From contig DIRK01000045.1 in NCBI GenBank assembly GCA_002427535.1, positions 17,596-27,231 on the forward strand: 9,636 nucleotides of DNA, written 5' to 3'. The stretch comes from Mageeibacillus sp. UBA5438 (GTDB lineage: Bacteria > Bacillota > Clostridia > Saccharofermentanales > DTU023). Below the pieces are notes generated by a model, which made no database searches, had not been told where the DNA came from, and saw nothing but the letters and a program-made list of their open reading frames with translations. A program made the translations under genes and the position numbers. Shown here in pieces: positions 7,175 to 9,636 of this stretch (position 1 is its first letter; the number at the start of each line of letters is the position of its first letter).

Positions 7175-8336
7175 TTTGTTTCTCTCCTTCAAAAACATCT
7201 TGAATGATACGCTGAACATAGCTTAACCGATAATTTAAAGGTCTCATATTAATGTTCCGGCTGTCGTAACGGTATAGCTCTTTATTGGTAAGTTTCGACC
7301 TTGATCTTCCTTTCAATCGGATTTCACGACGCCTGATAAGTTCGTCAAGGCGTGGCACATCTGTACTGACCTCTTGATATTCTTTTAAAAACCGCATGAC
7401 ACTTGTTCGCGGCTTTAGGACTTCCCCTATTCGATCAAGGTTGACCTGGATCACCTTCTCTTGATACTGCTCCCAAAGGCTATTAGCCTCCTCGTTTTGT
7501 CCATCTGAAAAAAGGACGTTATAGCGTATCTGGGCGCCAAATATAAAAGCCGAGAAATTACGAGCTAGAAGATAATGCTCTCTTTGGGTTTCATCCATTA
7601 AATCAAGTAAGGCATCCATGTCAGAAAATTCATCGTACTCGATAAAATCTGAACGGTTCTCCCGTAGTATCAGAGCCAGTAATGTATCCGTTGTATTTTT
7701 CTGCGACAAGATTTTCTCGCGTAAAAAAGAGGCTTCTTCTTGAGTCAGATCAATGGTCAAATGATCGCGCCAATCTTCTTTTGGATACGGCACCCTCCAA
7801 AAGGTAGATCCATTTGCTAAATAGATAGGATCATCGGCGGACAATTCACTTTCTGTTTTTCTTATAGAGCTTTTTAAATAGTTCAAATCTTTTTTATATT
7901 GATAAACCTGCCGGGCATATTCATGGGCCGTAACCGGTTTTTCCAACAGACCGAAAATGCGAAGTCCATTCCAATAGACATGTGAAGGCTTCCTAACCAG
8001 TGTTTCCCCCGATCGCATACCAATGACGCCTTCAGCTCCATCGACAACAAGAATGTCGATCAGATCGATTTCTCGTTTTTCGAGCTCCGCTATAAACGCC
8101 TCCGGCGTTCTCACCTTCTCACGTTCAAGCTCGAGACATATGTAGGGAATTAAGAAAAAGTATTTTGCCCGAGTTTGGATCGTAGATGTACCGGGAAAAA
8201 GAAGATCTGAGAACCTGTCTCGGATTGTTCCAATACCAAGCTCGTCAACCGCCCCCGGCTCTTTCAACTGACGGAGCACTTCGAGCACTCGATTGCGATC
8301 ACTTTGTGAAAAATCGATCCAACCTAAGCTCAGCAA
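7167..8336 (-). CDS. DUF6361 family protein, first gene of the operon
   Basis: The longest open frame reaches 8420, but I re-call the start to the TTG at 8336 (389 residues). That TTG has a near-perfect AAGGAGG 5 nt upstream and begins the protein at LLSLGWIDFS, where DUF6361 proteins usually begin. The distinctive block is TIRDRFSDLLFPGTST, followed by IQTRAKYFFLIPY, at residues about 37-65. A second is SHVYWNGLRIFGL at 118-130. The rest is charged and helical, ending in a basic stretch (RRREIRLKGRSRSKL). No catalytic motif, signal peptide or membrane segment is visible. DUF6361 has no established activity that I know of. As first gene of a unit with a PLD protein and a helicase it is likely a sensor, adaptor or DNA-binding partner, but this is inference. 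Confidence 0.85.
   Translation of the reverse strand: MLSLGWIDFSQSDRNRVLEVLRQLKEPGAVDELGIGTIRDRFSDLLFPGTSTIQTRAKYFFLIPYICLELEREKVRTPEAFIAELEKREIDLIDILVVDGAEGVIGMRSGETLVRKPSHVYWNGLRIFGLLEKPVTAHEYARQVYQYKKDLNYLKSSIRKTESELSADDPIYLANGSTFWRVPYPKEDWRDHLTIDLTQEEASFLREKILSQKNTTDTLLALILRENRSDFIEYDEFSDMDALLDLMDETQREHYLLARNFSAFIFGAQIRYNVLFSDGQNEEANSLWEQYQEKVIQVNLDRIGEVLKPRTSVMRFLKEYQEVSTDVPRLDELIRRREIRLKGRSRSKLTNKELYRYDSRNINMRPLNYRLSYVQRIIQDVFEGEKQNV
7184..7189 (-). promoter_or_regulatory. Ribosome binding site deciding the PLD gene start
   Basis: AAGGAG on the minus strand, inside the last codons of the DUF6361 gene, 9 nt before the ATG at 7174. It favours this start over the ATG at 7219. Confidence 0.75.
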
Positions 8337-8341
8337 GCTTA

Positions 8342-8348
8342 CCTCCTT
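8342..8348 (-). promoter_or_regulatory. Strong ribosome binding site for the DUF6361 TTG start
   Basis: AAGGAGG on the minus strand, 5 nt before the TTG at 8336. It is the strongest Shine-Dalgarno in the window and sets the start. The rare TTG start may hold down expression in spite of it. Confidence 0.8.
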
Positions 8349-8387
8349 AAGTGACCACAGGGCATGCGGTATGTCTCTATCGACTAC

Positions 8388-8416
8388 AGCATAAGGGTTT
8401 GTGAATCGTAGGACAA
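8388..8416 (-). promoter_or_regulatory. Possible sigma-70/SigA promoter of the three-gene operon
   Basis: On the minus strand, TTGTCC (8416-8411) and TATGCT (8393-8388) are separated by 17 nt. Each matches four of six consensus positions. Transcription would start near 8381, leaving a leader of about 45 nt to the TTG. It is weak but correctly placed, and no better pair is seen between the terminator and the start codon. Confidence 0.35.
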
Positions 8417-8454
8417 GCAATCAACGAAGATGCAAAACAACAACTTGTGCTCAT

Positions 8455-8502
8455 AACAAATAAGAGAGCAACCGCAGGTCCATCATTGGCCACTCCCTTA
8501 TT
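8455..8502 (-). terminator. Likely intrinsic terminator of the leucine-rich-repeat gene
   Basis: On the minus strand the arms 8502-8488 (AATAAGGGAGTGGCC) and 8473-8459 (GGTTGCTCTCTTATT) can form a 15-bp stem with four G-U pairs and a 14-nt loop. TTATTTGTT follows. The G-U pairs favour the minus-strand RNA, and the T-rich tail is interrupted but present. It lies 37 nt after the stop codon of the repeat-protein gene and separates that gene from the operon. Confidence 0.55.
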
Positions 8503-8538
8503 CTCGATAACCCTAACGGCGGTGAATCCTCGTTGAAC

Positions 8539-9636
8539 CTAAAAGCTAAGGCCATCACTAATGTTATTCGCTGAATACGTCTGTCCATTAACCGTAATAA
8601 TCAAATCCTTTGCGTTACTATAAAAACAATCAGACCCAATCGTTACAGAATGACCGTTAATGAACGCTTCACTTAGATTAGAGCAATACCAAAAAGCTTC
8701 ATTATTCAAGATAATTTCTCCGTCTTCGGCATGAAGGGAAGCTCCAATCGTTACATTTTCAAGCTCTTCGCAGTTGTAGAAACAATGCTTGCCCATTTCA
8801 ACCATTTCACAGTCAATAACCAAAGATGACAAGTCTTCGATTGACGAAAAAGATTCTTTTTCAACAACCAGTTTTTTTCCTTCGATGGATATACTTTCGA
8901 TAGAAGCATAATTGAAAGCAGAACGACCAAGCTGTACATCAGATCCCTCAACTACAACACTACTTGAATATCCTGCATTCCAGAACACTTCATCTCCGAA
9001 GAGGAGCTCACTGTCTTTAATCTCTAAATTTGTCAGCTTCTCACACGAAGTAAATGCGTAATCGCCAATCTTAAGCTTACTGTTATCTACGGCGATAGTC
9101 TCGGCAGCTCCGTAGGAGAACACCTTGTCATTTAGGTTTCCTGAACAATTGACAAACGAAACATTCAGATTTTTACCACTGCCCCAGAAAGCTTCATCTT
9201 CGATATGCAATAGGCTGTCCTTAAATATGAGTGACTCCAACTTTTCACATGAAGATAATCCATAATCTCCGATAGAAAGATCGCAGTTTTCGATGACAAT
9301 GTTGTTACATGCGCCGTACGAAAAAAAGCTTTCTCCCAGTTTCCCTGTGCTGTTTGAAATCTTGAGATCGGTTGCCTTACCGCTCCCCCAAAATAATCGT
9401 TCGTCAGTTTCAAAAATACAATTTTCTATTTCAATGGTAGCGAGTTTCGAGCATGAGCTAAAAGCTGATTCTCCGATTATCAACTCGCAGTTAACAATCT
9501 GTAAGCTACTGCAATCAAAATATGAAAAAGTACTGTCTCCGATTTTTACCTTACTCTCGCTTAGTATTATAGAGGTGGAATCTCCTCCACCAAAAAAAAC
9601 ATTGTTTCCCAACTGCATATTACGTTTTGCCAGCAC
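8539..9636 (-). CDS. BspA-like leucine-rich-repeat protein, C-terminal part
   Basis: The gene runs off the right edge; 365 residues of its 3' end are present, and the GTG at the very edge is probably not its start. The sequence is a chain of roughly 22-24-residue units of the BspA/LRR_5 type: an aromatic 'F..C.KL' or 'FWGSGK' turn, then two short beta strands ending in I-G-(D/E). Such repeats are common in surface and binding proteins of gut and oral bacteria and of some protists. The C-terminus (NGQTYSANNISDGLSF) has no LPXTG, transmembrane or choline-binding segment. Any signal peptide would lie outside the window. Several Cys residues recur at fixed places (for example SSC turns). Function is likely binding; the ligand is unknown. 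It is separated from the operon by a probable terminator, so a joint role is not implied. Confidence 0.8.
   Translation of the reverse strand: MLAKRNMQLGNNVFFGGGDSTSIILSESKVKIGDSTFSYFDCSSLQIVNCELIIGESAFSSCSKLATIEIENCIFETDERLFWGSGKATDLKISNSTGKLGESFFSYGACNNIVIENCDLSIGDYGLSSCEKLESLIFKDSLLHIEDEAFWGSGKNLNVSFVNCSGNLNDKVFSYGAAETIAVDNSKLKIGDYAFTSCEKLTNLEIKDSELLFGDEVFWNAGYSSSVVVEGSDVQLGRSAFNYASIESISIEGKKLVVEKESFSSIEDLSSLVIDCEMVEMGKHCFYNCEELENVTIGASLHAEDGEIILNNEAFWYCSNLSEAFINGHSVTIGSDCFYSNAKDLIITVNGQTYSANNISDGLSF
8854..9465 (-). repeat. Three 204-bp coding super-repeats (68 residues each)
   Basis: Within the leucine-rich-repeat gene, 9262-9465, 9058-9261 and 8854-9057 each encode 68 residues in the same register. 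Each holds three units, marked in order by an SSCxKL-type turn, an FW(G/N)xG turn and an F(S/N)Y turn, and ends in GDY or a variant of it. Part of an earlier copy reaches the window edge (FFGGG aligns with FWGSG), and a decayed fourth copy follows. Repeats one and two are most alike, repeat three has drifted, which suggests growth by duplication of a three-unit block. Confidence 0.8.

Noticed and set aside
7175..7219. Fifteen extra N-terminal codons on the PLD gene
   Set aside because: They lie inside the DUF6361 gene, and the ATG at 7174 has the better ribosome binding site and the tight overlap typical of this operon.
2499..8336. Calling the operon DISARM or Mokosh
   Set aside because: It has a helicase and a PLD protein, but no DUF1998 (DrmB) gene or methyltransferase in view, and no evidence that the helicase is the Mokosh type; DUF6361 is not a marker of either as far as I know.

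Overview
The window looks like a piece of a bacterial defence (accessory) island, probably from a Bacillota (Firmicutes) genome. The evidence for the phylum is indirect: strong AAGGAG/AAGGAGG Shine-Dalgarno sites, a TTG start with a near-perfect ribosome binding site, and a BspA-type leucine-rich-repeat protein. No ribosomal RNA, tRNA, CRISPR array or intact insertion sequence is visible.

Layout, left to right. Positions 1-124 hold the broken or partial tail of an unidentified + strand gene. A + strand gene (191-1177) encodes a PD-(D/E)XK nuclease-like protein of the NucS/DUF91 type with an extra C-terminal domain. It converges on a minus-strand gene (1236-2114) that fuses an N-terminal winged-helix-like domain to a DUF488 domain. 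Positions 2115-2498 have no intact gene but hold an orphan + strand DUF4357 domain (about 2330-2487), which I read as the remnant of a lost restriction- or nuclease-type gene, and a small minus-strand reading frame of unknown meaning.

The core of the window is a tight three-gene minus-strand operon running from right to left: a DUF6361 protein (7167-8336, start re-called to a TTG), a tandem PLD/HKD-fold protein (5387-7174), and a 963-residue superfamily 2 helicase (2499-5390). The two junctions overlap by 8 nt and 4 nt, so the three products are almost certainly made together. A weak sigma-70-like promoter and a strong ribosome binding site precede the first gene. The right end (8539-9636) is the C-terminal part of a BspA-like repeat protein built from exact 68-residue super-repeats, separated from the operon by a likely intrinsic terminator.

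Working model (inference): the helicase moves along or remodels DNA, the PLD protein cuts or binds it, and DUF6361 is a family-specific partner of unknown activity. This is a plausible anti-phage or anti-plasmid system. It resembles the helicase + PLD logic of known systems but lacks their other marker genes. The neighbouring NucS-like nuclease, the DUF488 fusion and the DUF4357 remnant fit a defence-island setting. Whether this three-gene set has already been described cannot be decided from sequence alone.
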